Below are positions 7,564-16,838 of a stretch of 64,000 nucleotides of DNA, piece by piece (the stretch's first letter is position 1; each line of letters begins with the position of its first letter). The stretch comes from Clostridium intestinale DSM 6191 (lineage in GTDB: Bacteria; Bacillota; Clostridia; Clostridiales; Clostridiaceae): NCBI RefSeq assembly GCF_900130055.1, contig NZ_FQXU01000005.1:372001-436000 (forward strand). Reading direction: 5' to 3'. The position numbers and the translations under genes are program-made. A model generated the notes under the pieces. It did no database searches. It was given only the letters and a program-made list of their open reading frames with translations, and was not told the origin of the DNA.

Positions 7564-8019
7564 ATGTCATCTACTGAGATGAAAGTTTTAATTTTTAGTT
7601 TAAATAACGAGTTTTATGGAATTAACATAATGGATGTTGAAAGAATATTAGGTTTCGAAAAACCAACCTTGATACCAGATGTTCCTCATTTTATGGAAGG
7701 GGTTATAAATTACGAAACTGGTATTCTTCCAATAATTAATTTGAAAAAGAAATTCTCTTTAAATCCTCAGTCTAGTAATGATCAGGATTCTAAGATAGTA
7801 GTAACAAAGGAACAAACAAATAAATTTGGAATATTAGTTGATAATGTATATGAAGTTAAGGATATTAATACATCGTCCATTGAAATGTCTAAAGCAATTA
7901 CATCAGCTATTTCTGGAAGATATATAGAAGGATTAATAAAATTAGAAGATAATAAGATTGTTATTCTATTAAATCTTTCTAAAGTTTTAACTGAAGAGGA
8001 AAATCAGATAATTTTTTAG
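7564..8019 (+). CDS. cheW: CheW chemotaxis coupling protein (first copy)
   Basis: 151 residues, a single CheW domain: MKVLIFSLNNEFYGINIMDVERIL at the start, the PDVPHFMEGVINYETGILPIINL signature at residues about 38-60, and the closing EGLIKLEDNKIVILLNL. CheW tethers CheA to receptors at the membrane. AGGAGG lies ten bases before the ATG. A second, different CheW follows at 13426; this one has a longer linker and less typical receptor-side residues (YETG in place of NLRG), so the two may serve different arrays. Confidence 0.93.
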   Translation: MSSTEMKVLIFSLNNEFYGINIMDVERILGFEKPTLIPDVPHFMEGVINYETGILPIINLKKKFSLNPQSSNDQDSKIVVTKEQTNKFGILVDNVYEVKDINTSSIEMSKAITSAISGRYIEGLIKLEDNKIVILLNLSKVLTEEENQIIF

Positions 8020-8029
8020 GAGGCGTAAA

Positions 8030-8518
8030 ATGCAGAGCAATGAGATAAAGGTTGGAATTGCAGATTTAAATATTGTTAATCCACCAGGAAAAATTATGAC
8101 TATAGGATTAGGCTCTTGTATAGGTATTGCTCTATATGACAATATAAAAAAAATAGCTGGACTCGCGCACATAATGCTTCCTGATAGTAAAAGTTTTAAA
8201 AATGTAACTAATCCATATAAGTTTGCAGATTTAGCAATCCCAATACTTATGGACAAGATGCAAAAAGAAGGTTGCTCTATAAGACACATGAAGGCAAAAA
8301 TTGTCGGAGGAGCTTCCATGTTTAACTTTTCAGATAAAACTATGATAAATGATATAGGAAAAAGAAATGCTGAAGCTGTAATAAAATCATTAGGGGAACT
8401 TAAAATTCCAATAATAGCTTCAGATGTAGGCGGAAATAAAGGAAGAACTATGATTGTAGATCCTCAAAATGGAGTGGTCATAGTGAGAACCATAGGACAA
8501 GAAACTAAAGAAATATAA
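8030..8518 (+). CDS. cheD: CheD chemoreceptor glutamine deamidase
   Basis: 162 residues. The catalytic Thr24, Cys30 and His47 sit in IMTIGLGSCIGIALYD and GLAHIMLP with the spacing known for CheD (6 and 17 residues). CheD deamidates receptor glutamines and, in Gram-positive systems, binds CheC and stimulates its phosphatase; cheC is in this operon. TAGGAGGCG precedes the ATG. The TAA stop overlaps the ATG of cheB. Confidence 0.95.
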   Translation: MQSNEIKVGIADLNIVNPPGKIMTIGLGSCIGIALYDNIKKIAGLAHIMLPDSKSFKNVTNPYKFADLAIPILMDKMQKEGCSIRHMKAKIVGGASMFNFSDKTMINDIGKRNAEAVIKSLGELKIPIIASDVGGNKGRTMIVDPQNGVVIVRTIGQETKEI

Positions 8519-9573
8519 TGGAGTTGGTTGAATTGCATAAAATTAAAGTTTTAGTAGTTGATGATTCAGCTCTTATGAGAAAAATAATATCAGATATTAT
8601 TAATGAGCAGGATGATTTAGAAGTTATTACTACTGCCAGAAATGGAGAAGACTTATTAGAAAAATTACATAAATTCACACCTGATGTTATTACCTTAGAT
8701 GTAGAAATGCCTAAGATGGATGGAGTAACAACTCTTAGAGAATTAAAAGGCAGAAAAGTATCTACACCGGTGATAATGTTAAGTAGCTTAACAGTTAATG
8801 GTTCAAGATTGACCATGGATTGTTTAAGACTGGGAGCTTATGATTTTGTAGCAAAACCATCAGGATCTATATCTTTAGATATTACTAAAGTTGGAGAAGA
8901 TTTAATACAAAAGATAAGAAGTACAAAGTCTGTAAACAAGAAGATAAGTACTATAAAACATAAAGTTGAACCAGTACATATAGAAAGAGTAACAAGTTCT
9001 AAAAAAAGAGTGGAGGCGCTTTTAATAGGAGCTTCAACAGGAGGCCCTAGGGCTTTATATAGTGTTCTTCCCCTACTTCCAAAAGATTTAAATGTTCCGG
9101 TTTTTGTAGTTCAACACATGCCTAAAGGATTTACTAAAGCCTTTGCAGATAGATTAAATGAAAATTCTAATATGCAGGTAATAGAAGCTGAAGATGGCAT
9201 GATAGTTGAGAAAAATAAGATATATATAGCAAAAGCAGGATATCACATGGAAGTTGGTGTAGATAAGAGAATCCATTTAAATGAAGAGCCTACTGTATGG
9301 GGAGTAAGACCGGCAGTAGATAACTTATTGTTTTCAGCGGTTAAAGTGTATGGAGGAAATGTTGTCTCTGTTATTTTAACTGGAATGGGCAGGGATGGTT
9401 CAAAAGGTACTGTTGCAGTAAAAGATGCAGGTGGAATAACTATATCAGAACATGAAAGTACTTGTACCATATATGGAATGCCAAAAGCAGCCTACGATAC
9501 TGGAAAAGTAGATATGGTGTTACCTTTAAGTCAAATAAAAGACAGTATAATAAAAATAGTCGGTAAAAATTAG
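8518..9573 (+). CDS. cheB: CheB protein-glutamate methylesterase
   Basis: 351 residues. The receiver domain (residues about 8-130) has the acidic pair DD15-16, phospho-acceptor Asp61 in VITLDVEMP and Lys in VAKPSG. The methylesterase domain (about 165-350) has Ser in IGASTGGP, His in VQHMP and Asp in GMGRDGSKG, the catalytic triad. CheB removes receptor methyl groups added by CheR, the next gene. The ATG overlaps the cheD stop with little ribosome site of its own; TTG 8533, behind GGAG (8520-8523), is a plausible alternative that would trim five residues. Confidence 0.95.
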   Translation: MELVELHKIKVLVVDDSALMRKIISDIINEQDDLEVITTARNGEDLLEKLHKFTPDVITLDVEMPKMDGVTTLRELKGRKVSTPVIMLSSLTVNGSRLTMDCLRLGAYDFVAKPSGSISLDITKVGEDLIQKIRSTKSVNKKISTIKHKVEPVHIERVTSSKKRVEALLIGASTGGPRALYSVLPLLPKDLNVPVFVVQHMPKGFTKAFADRLNENSNMQVIEAEDGMIVEKNKIYIAKAGYHMEVGVDKRIHLNEEPTVWGVRPAVDNLLFSAVKVYGGNVVSVILTGMGRDGSKGTVAVKDAGGITISEHESTCTIYGMPKAAYDTGKVDMVLPLSQIKDSIIKIVGKN

Positions 9574-9581
9574 GAGGCGCC

Positions 9582-10346
9582 ATGGATTTCTTAGAATTTG
9601 AAAAGTGGGTTCATAGATATATAGGAATAAACCTATCGGCTTATAAACCTAACCAGCTGCATAGAAGAATAGAAAGTTTAATGAATAGAGTTGGAGTTAG
9701 AAATCTTGAGGAATATAAAGAATTAATATCTAAAGATCCTAATCAAAAACAAAGATTTTTAGATTTTATTACAATTAATGTAACAGAATTTTTTAGGAAT
9801 CCTGAGATGTTTAAACAACTAGAAGATATACTTAAAAAAGACTTTGCTAAAAGCACATCCTTAAAAATATGGAGTGCAGCTTGCTCTATAGGATGTGAAC
9901 CTTATTCTCTTGCAATGATTGCAGAAAATATAAATTATAAAGGGAATTTAACTCTTTTAGCAACAGACATAGATACTACTATTTTAGGTAAAGCTAATAA
10001 GGGTGAATACACTGATAATGAAATGAAAAATGTAAGTCCTACAGATTTAAATAAATATTTTAAGAAAGTTAACGATAAATACTATATAGATGATTCTATA
10101 AAAAAGAAAGTAACTTTTAAAAAACATGATTTAATACTTGGGACTTATGAGAAAAACTTTGACTTAATTGTTTGCAGAAATGTTGTCATTTATTTTAATA
10201 ATGATACTAAAGAAGCTATTTATAGCAAGTTTGCAGAGTCTCTTAAAAAGGGAGGACTACTTTTTGTAGGAGCTACAGAAACTATTTACGATTATAAAAA
10301 ATATGGTTTTGAAAAAGCGTCTACTTTTATATATAGAAAACTATAA
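9582..10346 (+). CDS. cheR: CheR chemoreceptor methyltransferase
   Basis: 254 residues. The N-terminal helical CheR domain (residues about 1-75, with FLDFITINVTEFFRNPEMF) is followed by the SAM-binding domain. The SAM loop reads WSAACSIGCEPYSLAM, where the commonest form is GCSTGEEPYSLAM, so one acidic residue is Cys here. FDLIVCRNVVIYF and KGGLLFVGATETI complete the fold. It methylates receptor glutamates opposite CheB. TAGGAGG precedes the ATG. Confidence 0.94.
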   Translation: MDFLEFEKWVHRYIGINLSAYKPNQLHRRIESLMNRVGVRNLEEYKELISKDPNQKQRFLDFITINVTEFFRNPEMFKQLEDILKKDFAKSTSLKIWSAACSIGCEPYSLAMIAENINYKGNLTLLATDIDTTILGKANKGEYTDNEMKNVSPTDLNKYFKKVNDKYYIDDSIKKKVTFKKHDLILGTYEKNFDLIVCRNVVIYFNNDTKEAIYSKFAESLKKGGLLFVGATETIYDYKKYGFEKASTFIYRKL

Positions 10347-10356
10347 GGAGGATAAC

Positions 10357-12405
10357 ATGGATACATCGCAATATTTATCAATGTTTTTAGAAGAATCCTT
10401 TGACAATTTACAAATGTTAAATGAATCTTTACTAGAGCTTGAACAAAATCCAGGAGATATGGATAAATTAAATGAAATATTTAGAGTTGCTCATACCATA
10501 AAAGGAATGGCAGCTACTATGGGATTTACCAATGTAGCAGAGTTAACTCATAAAATGGAAGATGTACTTTCTAAGTTTAGAGAGGGAGAGTTAAAAGTAA
10601 CTCAGAACGTAGTAACAGTTCTTTTTGCTTGTCTAGATACACTTGAAAAGATGATAAACAACATCCAAGATGGTGTAGATGAGCAGATAGATATTAGTTC
10701 TATAATACAAGATTTAGAGTCTATAGGAACTAAACAAGAAGTAGTAGAAGATGTAGTAGAGGAAGTAGTAGAAGAAACTGTTGAAGTGTTTAAAGAAGAG
10801 TTAGAACTAAATCAGTATGACTTATCAGTAATTAAGCAAGCTAAGGAAAAGAACTTTAATGCTATTAGTTTAGTTATAACTTTAAGTGAGTCAACTCTGT
10901 TAAAGTCTGCAAGAGCGTTTTTAGTTGTTAAAGACTTAGAGGAACATGGTGAGATTATTAAATCTTTCCCAAGTACAGAAGATATAGAGTCAGAAAACTT
11001 TGACTTTGTATTAAAGTTTATATTACTAACTCATTCAACTAAAGAAGAAGTTTATGACTTAGTTATGGGAATTTCTGAAATTGTGAGTGTAAAAGCTAAC
11101 TATGTAAATATGGATGAGAGTAAAATAGAACAAACTTCTGAAGTTAGTAGTGTTGAAGCAGCTTATACAAAGTTAGACGTACCAGTTAAAGAGATAGCAA
11201 AAGCTACTCAGGAAGTTAAACAAGTTGAAAGAAAACAAGTTGAAACTACTAAAAACAATGCTAAAGATAACAAGAAAACTCATCAGTCAGTGAGAGTTGA
11301 CTTAGATCGTATAGATAAACTTATGAACATGGTTTCTGAACTTGTAATTAATAGAACTAGACTTGAACAAATAAGTTTAAAATACAAGTCACAAGAACTT
11401 AATGAAACTTTAGAACAAGTAGCAAGAACTACAACAGATCTTCAAGACTTAGTAATGAAGATAAGAATGTTACCATTAGATGTTGTATTTAATAGATTCC
11501 CAAGAATGATAAGGGATGTTTCAGTAGAACTTGACAAAGAAATAAACTTCGTAATAGAAGGTGCTGAAACTGAGTTAGATAGAACAGTAATAGATGAAAT
11601 AGGAGAACCTCTAATTCATCTACTTAGAAATGCTGCTGACCATGGAGTTGAAAGTAAGGAAGAAAGAATTGCAAGTGGTAAAAATCCTATAGGAACAGTT
11701 AAACTTGTAGCTTATCAAGAAGGTACAAAGGCTGTTATAAAGGTTGAAGATGATGGAGCTGGCATAAATGTAGCTAAAGTAAAAGCTAAAGCTGAAAAAG
11801 TTGGTATAAATACCGATGGAATGAGTGATGAAGATATTAGAAATCTTATATTTGCTCAAGGTTTCTCAACTAATGAAGTAGTTACTGATATATCTGGAAG
11901 AGGAGTAGGTATGGATGTTGTTAAAACAAAAATATCTGCACTTGGAGGAACTGTTGAAGTAGTTTCTGAAGTTGGTAAAGGTTCAGCTTTCATAATTAAA
12001 CTTCCACTAACTTTACAAATAATACAAGCTCTTCTAGTTAAGGTAGGAGGAGAGACTTTTGCCATATCTTTAGGCTTTATTGATAGAGTTATTGATTATA
12101 AAGAACAAAATATTAAAAAGACTAATGGAAAAGAAGTTATAATCTACAGAGATCAAGTTATTCAACTTGTAAGAGTAAATGAAAAACTTAATATTCAAAG
12201 TAGAGAAGAAGGTAAGAAATTTGTTATTATAGTAAAAGTTGGAGGAAAAACCGTTGGCTTACTAGTAGACTCTTTAGCAGGGCAACAAGAAATTGTAATT
12301 AAGCCACTCGGTAAGAGTTTAGAATCACTAGAAGAGTACATAGGAGCAACTATCCTAGGTGATGGACTTGTAACTTTAATACTTGATGTAGCCGCTTTAT
12401 TATAA
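10357..12405 (+). CDS. cheA: CheA chemotaxis histidine kinase
   Basis: 682 residues. HPt domain with His46 in RVAHTIKGMAATMG; an acidic Val/Glu-rich linker; a P2-like CheY-binding region (about 175-245); a dimerisation helix pair (RVDLDRIDKLMNMVSELVIN); an ATP-binding domain with N box EPLIHLLRNAADHG, G1 DDGAGI and G2 GRGVGMDVV; and a CheW-like regulatory domain to the end. CheA phosphorylates CheY and CheB. AAGGAGG six bases before ATG 10357 fixes the start. The frame stays open upstream into cheR, but that part has no ribosome site. Confidence 0.96.
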   Translation: MDTSQYLSMFLEESFDNLQMLNESLLELEQNPGDMDKLNEIFRVAHTIKGMAATMGFTNVAELTHKMEDVLSKFREGELKVTQNVVTVLFACLDTLEKMINNIQDGVDEQIDISSIIQDLESIGTKQEVVEDVVEEVVEETVEVFKEELELNQYDLSVIKQAKEKNFNAISLVITLSESTLLKSARAFLVVKDLEEHGEIIKSFPSTEDIESENFDFVLKFILLTHSTKEEVYDLVMGISEIVSVKANYVNMDESKIEQTSEVSSVEAAYTKLDVPVKEIAKATQEVKQVERKQVETTKNNAKDNKKTHQSVRVDLDRIDKLMNMVSELVINRTRLEQISLKYKSQELNETLEQVARTTTDLQDLVMKIRMLPLDVVFNRFPRMIRDVSVELDKEINFVIEGAETELDRTVIDEIGEPLIHLLRNAADHGVESKEERIASGKNPIGTVKLVAYQEGTKAVIKVEDDGAGINVAKVKAKAEKVGINTDGMSDEDIRNLIFAQGFSTNEVVTDISGRGVGMDVVKTKISALGGTVEVVSEVGKGSAFIIKLPLTLQIIQALLVKVGGETFAISLGFIDRVIDYKEQNIKKTNGKEVIIYRDQVIQLVRVNEKLNIQSREEGKKFVIIVKVGGKTVGLLVDSLAGQQEIVIKPLGKSLESLEEYIGATILGDGLVTLILDVAALL

Positions 12406-12426
12406 TAGAGTGGTAGGAGGTATAAG

Positions 12427-13029
12427 ATGGAACATGGTAAATTAAGCCCTTTACAGTTGGATGCAATTAGAGAAGTTTCCAACATAGGAGCTGGAAATGC
12501 TGCAACTGCGCTTTCTCAATTAGTGAATAAAAAAATAGATATGACTGTTCCTTTTGTTAATATAATTAATTTTGAAGATATTTTTACTAATATTACAGAA
12601 GAAAAAGAAGTATTGGGCATACTAATAAGAGTTTTAGGAGATTGCCCGGGAAATATTCTGTTTATTTTTGAAAAAGAATCTGCAAAAGAAATTGTTGAAG
12701 CTTTACTTGGTTCAGAAGATTTGTTATTATCAGAAATGGGAATTTCCGCTCTTTGTGAAGTTGGGAATATAATATCAGGAGCTTACATGAATGCCATAAG
12801 TAAATTTACAAATCTATCAATTATGGCATCTGTACCAGCAATGGCTCATGATATGCTAAGTGCGATTCTATCATCTACATTGATTGAGGCTGCACAATAT
12901 AGTGAAAACATACTAGAAATAGAAACAAAATTTTTAACAGGAAAAAACAATGAGGCTGGAGGGTATTTTTACTTCTTACCAATGCCTGGTTCATTAGAAA
13001 AAATATTAGGTGCAATAGGTGTAATCTAA
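12427..13029 (+). CDS. cheC: CheC CheY-P phosphatase
   Basis: 200 residues with two CheC signatures, LQLDAIREVSNIGAGNAATAL (about residue 6) and SALCEVGNIISGAYMNAI (about residue 102), each with the Glu and Asn used to remove phosphate from CheY-P. The length is right for CheC. It works with CheD, coded upstream. FliY, with a related domain, is in the same operon, giving two phosphatases. TAGGAGG precedes the ATG. Confidence 0.95.
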   Translation: MEHGKLSPLQLDAIREVSNIGAGNAATALSQLVNKKIDMTVPFVNIINFEDIFTNITEEKEVLGILIRVLGDCPGNILFIFEKESAKEIVEALLGSEDLLLSEMGISALCEVGNIISGAYMNAISKFTNLSIMASVPAMAHDMLSAILSSTLIEAAQYSENILEIETKFLTGKNNEAGGYFYFLPMPGSLEKILGAIGVI

Positions 13030-13046
13030 TTACGGAGGTAATGTAA

Positions 13047-13406
13047 ATGTCAAAAGTATTAATAGTTGATGATGCTGCTTTTATGAGAATGATGATTAAG
13101 GATATTTTAGAAAAGAACGGTTTTGAAGTTGTTGGAGAAGCTAACAATGGATTAAAAGCTGTTGAACTTTATAAGAAAGAAAGTCCAGATGTTGTTACAA
13201 TGGATATAACTATGCCAGATATGGATGGAATAGAAGCTGTAAAACAAATAAAGGCTTTCGATCCTGCAGCTAAAGTTATCATGTGTTCAGCAATGGGTCA
13301 ACAAAGCATGGTTATGGATGCTATAAGAGCTGGAGCAAAAGATTTTATAGTTAAGCCTTTCCAAGCAGAGAGAGTGCTAGAAGCGATTAAAAAGGCTATT
13401 GGTTAG
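13047..13406 (+). CDS. cheY: CheY chemotaxis response regulator
   Basis: 119 residues, a lone receiver domain: acidic pair Asp8-Asp9, phospho-acceptor Asp53 in VVTMDITMPDMDG, the switch Ser in VIMCSAMGQQ and Lys in IVKPFQ. CheY-P binds FliM and FliY at the flagellar switch. ACGGAGG precedes the ATG. Confidence 0.96.
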   Translation: MSKVLIVDDAAFMRMMIKDILEKNGFEVVGEANNGLKAVELYKKESPDVVTMDITMPDMDGIEAVKQIKAFDPAAKVIMCSAMGQQSMVMDAIRAGAKDFIVKPFQAERVLEAIKKAIG

Positions 13407-13425
13407 CTTTTAGGAGGGGATACCT

Positions 13426-13827
13426 ATGCAAATTGTTGTCTTCAAATTAGGTGAAGAGTTTTTTGGTGTTGAAACACTAAATGTTCAAAATATAAGTGAA
13501 ATGATGGAGATAACTAAAATTCCTAATGCTCCATCATACATAAAAGGATTAATAAACTTAAGAGGTAACATAATATCTTTATTAGATTTAAATTTACTTC
13601 TTGAAAATAATCATTTAACAAGTGAACAGTCTAATGTGATCATATTAGACATTGAAAGCGAACAAATAGGAATAACTGTTGATTTTGTTCAAGAAGTTAT
13701 TGAACTTGAAGAGACTACTATGCAAAAGCTAGACTCTTCAAAAGGTCAAGGGTATATAAAAGGAATATTAAATCTAGAGGATAAAATAGTAACAATAATT
13801 GATATAAATAAATTATTGAATCCATAA
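13426..13827 (+). CDS. cheW: CheW chemotaxis coupling protein (second copy)
   Basis: 133 residues, a minimal CheW domain with the classic PNAPSYIKGLINLRGNIISL receptor/CheA contact and the closing GYIKGILNLEDKIVTIIDINKLL. It is more typical than the first CheW at 7564. TAGGAGGGG precedes the ATG. It sits between cheY and fliM. Confidence 0.95.
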   Translation: MQIVVFKLGEEFFGVETLNVQNISEMMEITKIPNAPSYIKGLINLRGNIISLLDLNLLLENNHLTSEQSNVIILDIESEQIGITVDFVQEVIELEETTMQKLDSSKGQGYIKGILNLEDKIVTIIDINKLLNP

Positions 13828-13844
13828 TAAAGTGAGGGAAAAGC

Positions 13845-14843
13845 ATGGCAGAGGTTTTATCTCAAAGTGAAATAGATGCCTTGTTATCTGCACTTTCTAC
13901 AGGGGAACTTGAACCTGAGGAGCTACAAAGGGATGAAGAGAAACAAAAAGTTAAACTTTATGACTTTAAAAGCCCTCAGAAGTTTTCTAAAGAGCACATT
14001 AGAACTCTAGAACTTATTCATGAAAACTATTCTAGAATAATTGCAAACTATCTAGGTGCTCAGTTAAGAAGAAACGTTAAAGTCACTTTAGAAACTGTAG
14101 AACAAGTGCCCTATGAAGAATTTATACATTCGATATCTAATCCTACATTGCTAACTATCTTCACTTTGCCACCACTAAGCGGAAACATTTTATTTGAAAC
14201 CAATCCACAGTTTGTTTATCAAGTTATTGATATACTTTTAGGTGGTAATGGTGAGAGAAAATATTATTCAACTAAAGAGTTTTCGGATATAGATAAAAAC
14301 ATAATAAAACAAGTTAATACTGGATTAATTTCTAACTTAAAACTTGCTTGGGAAGATATATTAGAAGTTGAACCTAAAGTGGAGGGACTAGAAACTAATC
14401 CAGCCTTAAATCAAACTTTGGCACCTGCTGAACCGGTGGCATTAATCTCTTTTTCAGTAGAACTTGGCAAAAATAGTTCTTTTATTAATTTGTGTATACC
14501 ATATATGAGTTTAGAGAAAATCTCTGATAAACTAGTAGTACAATATTGGTTTAAAAATGAATCAGAAGAAGATTCAGATGATACACAAGAAAAGATAAAA
14601 GAAAGATTAAATATTGTGGATGTTGAAGTGTCAGCTGAACTTGGAAAAACCCATTTAAATATAGATGATTTTTTAAGGTTAGTTAAAGGCGATATTATAA
14701 AACTAGACAATAGATTTACTGAACCTGTCAAAGTGTTTGTAGAAAATGAAGCAAGTTATTATGCAAAGCCTGGTATAGTAGGAAAAAATATAGGTGTATC
14801 TATTCTAGATATTTTAGATAAGGATGTGGAAGACGATGAGTAA
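13845..14843 (+). CDS. fliM: FliM flagellar motor switch protein
   Basis: 332 residues. The N-terminal LSQSEIDALLSAL is the CheY-P binding peptide; the middle domain (about 40-230) contains the FliG-contact loop and LEPEELQ...YDFKSPQKFSKE lead-in; the C-terminal SpoA domain (about 255-325) has DVEVSAELGKTHLNIDDFL. FliM forms the C-ring with FliG and FliY. Its 3' end overlaps the start of fliY by eight bases, a sign of coupling. Confidence 0.95.
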   Translation: MAEVLSQSEIDALLSALSTGELEPEELQRDEEKQKVKLYDFKSPQKFSKEHIRTLELIHENYSRIIANYLGAQLRRNVKVTLETVEQVPYEEFIHSISNPTLLTIFTLPPLSGNILFETNPQFVYQVIDILLGGNGERKYYSTKEFSDIDKNIIKQVNTGLISNLKLAWEDILEVEPKVEGLETNPALNQTLAPAEPVALISFSVELGKNSSFINLCIPYMSLEKISDKLVVQYWFKNESEEDSDDTQEKIKERLNIVDVEVSAELGKTHLNIDDFLRLVKGDIIKLDNRFTEPVKVFVENEASYYAKPGIVGKNIGVSILDILDKDVEDDE

Positions 14844-15960
14844 TGGGTTTCTTTCTCAAGAAGAAATAGATTCGCTATTAAATGGAAGTGGCGGCGATCC
14901 TTCACCTGATCTAGGAAGTAATGATGAAGAGATCATAAAAGATATAGAAAAAGACTTGTTGGGGGAAATAGGAAATATTTCAATGGGATCAGCCTCAACA
15001 GCTCTATCACAAATAATAAATCAACAAGTAAATATTACTACTCCTGTAGTAACTATAAATACAGTAAATGAAATTAAAAATGGTTTTGAAACTCCTAACA
15101 TAATATTAGAAGTAGAGTATACATCAGGTATAGTAGGAAGAAACATACTTATTATGAAAACTTCTGATGCATCTGTTATAGCTAATCTTATGATGGGTGG
15201 AGATGGAACAGTTACTCAGGAAGTTTTATCAGAAATAGAGATATCAGCTGTTCAAGAAGCTATGAATCAAATGATAGGTTCAGCTGCAACATCTATGGCA
15301 ACTATGTTTGCTAGAGAAGTTAATATATCACCACCAACATCTAAAACTTGGGAAAATCCACAAGATAAACTTTCAGAAGGGATGAATGATGATGAATCTG
15401 TAGTTAAAGTTTCTTTTAGACTTACTATAGGAGATTTAGTAGATTCAAGTATAATGCAAATCTTACCTATACAAACTGCTAAAAAAATAGTAGCTATAAT
15501 GATGGGTGAAGAGGATAAACCACAGGAAGTTAAACAAGAAGTTTTAGAAAAAACTCCACCTAAAAACATACAGGTTGAGGAACCACATTATACATACGAA
15601 GAACCAGTTACATACAGAGAACCTGCACCACAAATGCCACCTGTAGAAGTTCATCAAGCACATTTTGAGCCTTTAAGAAATGAAGCAACAGGAGCACCAC
15701 ATAAGAATATTGATTTAATATTAGATGTACCGTTAGAAATATCCGTTGTACTTGGAAGAACAAAGAAAAGTATAAAGGATATATTAAGTCTTTCAAATGG
15801 ATCTTTAATCGAGTTAGATAAACTTGCAGAAGAACCAGTTGAAATTTTAGTTAACGGTAAGAAAATAGCTTATGGTGAAGTTGTGGTAGTGGATGAAAAT
15901 TTTGGTGTAAGAATAACCAGTATAGTATCGGGTCAAGAGAGAATAAAATCACTAAAATAG
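14836..15960 (+). CDS. fliY: FliY (CheC-FliN type) motor switch phosphatase
   Basis: 374 residues. It starts with a FliM-like FLSQEEIDSLLNGS peptide. A CheC-like domain has two signatures, LLGEIGNISMGSASTALSQI and SAVQEAMNQMIGSAA. A Pro/Glu-rich linker (about 225-290) leads to a FliN SpoA domain (VPLEISVVLGRTKKSIKDIL). FliY replaces FliN and also dephosphorylates CheY-P at the switch. ATG 14836 is chosen because it gives the conserved N-terminus; an ATG at 14824 lies in frame inside fliM. A strong terminator follows. Confidence 0.94.
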   Translation: MSNGFLSQEEIDSLLNGSGGDPSPDLGSNDEEIIKDIEKDLLGEIGNISMGSASTALSQIINQQVNITTPVVTINTVNEIKNGFETPNIILEVEYTSGIVGRNILIMKTSDASVIANLMMGGDGTVTQEVLSEIEISAVQEAMNQMIGSAATSMATMFAREVNISPPTSKTWENPQDKLSEGMNDDESVVKVSFRLTIGDLVDSSIMQILPIQTAKKIVAIMMGEEDKPQEVKQEVLEKTPPKNIQVEEPHYTYEEPVTYREPAPQMPPVEVHQAHFEPLRNEATGAPHKNIDLILDVPLEISVVLGRTKKSIKDILSLSNGSLIELDKLAEEPVEILVNGKKIAYGEVVVVDENFGVRITSIVSGQERIKSLK

Positions 15961-15963
15961 GGG

Positions 15964-16014
15964 AAACTCCTTTTTATTACTGAAATAATTCAGATAATAA
16001 TAGGAGTTTTTAAC
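15964..16014 (+). terminator. Terminator of the chemotaxis/switch operon
   Basis: ACTCCT-TTATTA-TGAA pairs with TTCA-TAATAA-AGGAGT with small bulges, then TTTTTAACTTTT. It separates the che operon from the sigma-28 driven flgM operon. Confidence 0.8.
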
Positions 16015-16080
16015 TTTTAGTTTTCTAATAAGGAAATAATGCAACTCACTAGGTAATTTTTGCATTATAAAGTTTTTTTC

Positions 16081-16107
16081 TAAATAAATTTATATTAAGT
16101 CCGATAA
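16081..16107 (+). promoter_or_regulatory. Sigma-28 (SigD) promoter of the flgM operon
   Basis: TAAA (16081-16084), a 15-base spacer and TCCGATAA (16100-16107) against the consensus TAAA-N15-GCCGATAA: one mismatch. Expected start near 16114. The first gene is the anti-sigma factor itself, as is usual for this class. Confidence 0.88.
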
Positions 16108-16146
16108 TATAAATAGAATAATTATTAAGAGCTTGGAGGTTTTGTT

Positions 16147-16419
16147 ATGAATATTAAGGGTGTATCTCAAACTAATATTAATGCTTATCATAATGTAAGT
16201 AGAAAAAAAATAGAAAACAAACAAATAGAGGGTGTTAAAGATAAAGTAGAGATATCAGAAGCAGCTAAAACACTTCAAAGCTATGGTATAGAAGAACTAA
16301 AGGACAACACTAAGAGAATAGAAGAGATAAAAAAACAATTAGCTAATGGTACTTATAAACCTACTGCAAAGGCTATTTCTAGAGCTATGTATAATGTTAT
16401 GAAAGGTAAAGACTTTTAA
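16147..16419 (+). CDS. flgM: FlgM anti-sigma-28 factor
   Basis: 90 residues: MNIKGVSQTNINAYHNVS start, then DKVEISEAAKTLQSYG and a conserved C-terminal helix (RIEEIKKQLANGTYKPTAKAISRAMY). FlgM holds SigD inactive until it is exported through the finished hook-basal body. The gene is led by its own sigma-28 promoter, giving negative feedback, and its TAA overlaps the ATG of flgN. Confidence 0.92.
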   Translation: MNIKGVSQTNINAYHNVSRKKIENKQIEGVKDKVEISEAAKTLQSYGIEELKDNTKRIEEIKKQLANGTYKPTAKAISRAMYNVMKGKDF

Positions 16420-16829
16420 TGGTTGAAAACTTAAAAGATATATTAAGTAAAGAAAAGGAAAGTCTAGAAAAACTTTTGCATAGCTTAGAGAGGCAACATG
16501 AGTATATACTTAAGAAAGATATATTTAAAATGGAGGCTGTAGTAGAAGAAATTCAGGGCTCCAATAAAGAAGTTGCCGAGTGGGAAGTTAAAAGAAGAAG
16601 AGCAGTAGGAAATGTAGATTTTCAAAAGTTTATATGGGATTCTGGAGATGAAGAATTAGAAAATTTATATAGAGAAATAAAGAAATTGTTAGAAATACTA
16701 AAGTTACAGAAGGAAACAAACGATTTATTAATTAAGCAAAGTTTAGTATTTACTAATAAATTATTAAACCTTATTAATCCAAGAAGAGATATGGATACCT
16801 ATAACTCTTATGGGAAGATAAATAGGTAG
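16419..16829 (+). CDS. flgN: FlgN-family export chaperone for FlgK and FlgL
   Basis: 136 residues, highly helical and charged (LKDILSKEKESLEKLLHSLERQHEYI), as in the FlgN family of chaperones for hook-filament junction proteins. Those clients, flgK and flgL, follow directly. Sequence conservation in this family is low, so size, composition and position carry much of the call. The ATG overlaps the flgM stop. Confidence 0.87.
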   Translation: MVENLKDILSKEKESLEKLLHSLERQHEYILKKDIFKMEAVVEEIQGSNKEVAEWEVKRRRAVGNVDFQKFIWDSGDEELENLYREIKKLLEILKLQKETNDLLIKQSLVFTNKLLNLINPRRDMDTYNSYGKINR

Positions 16830-16838
16830 GAGGTAATT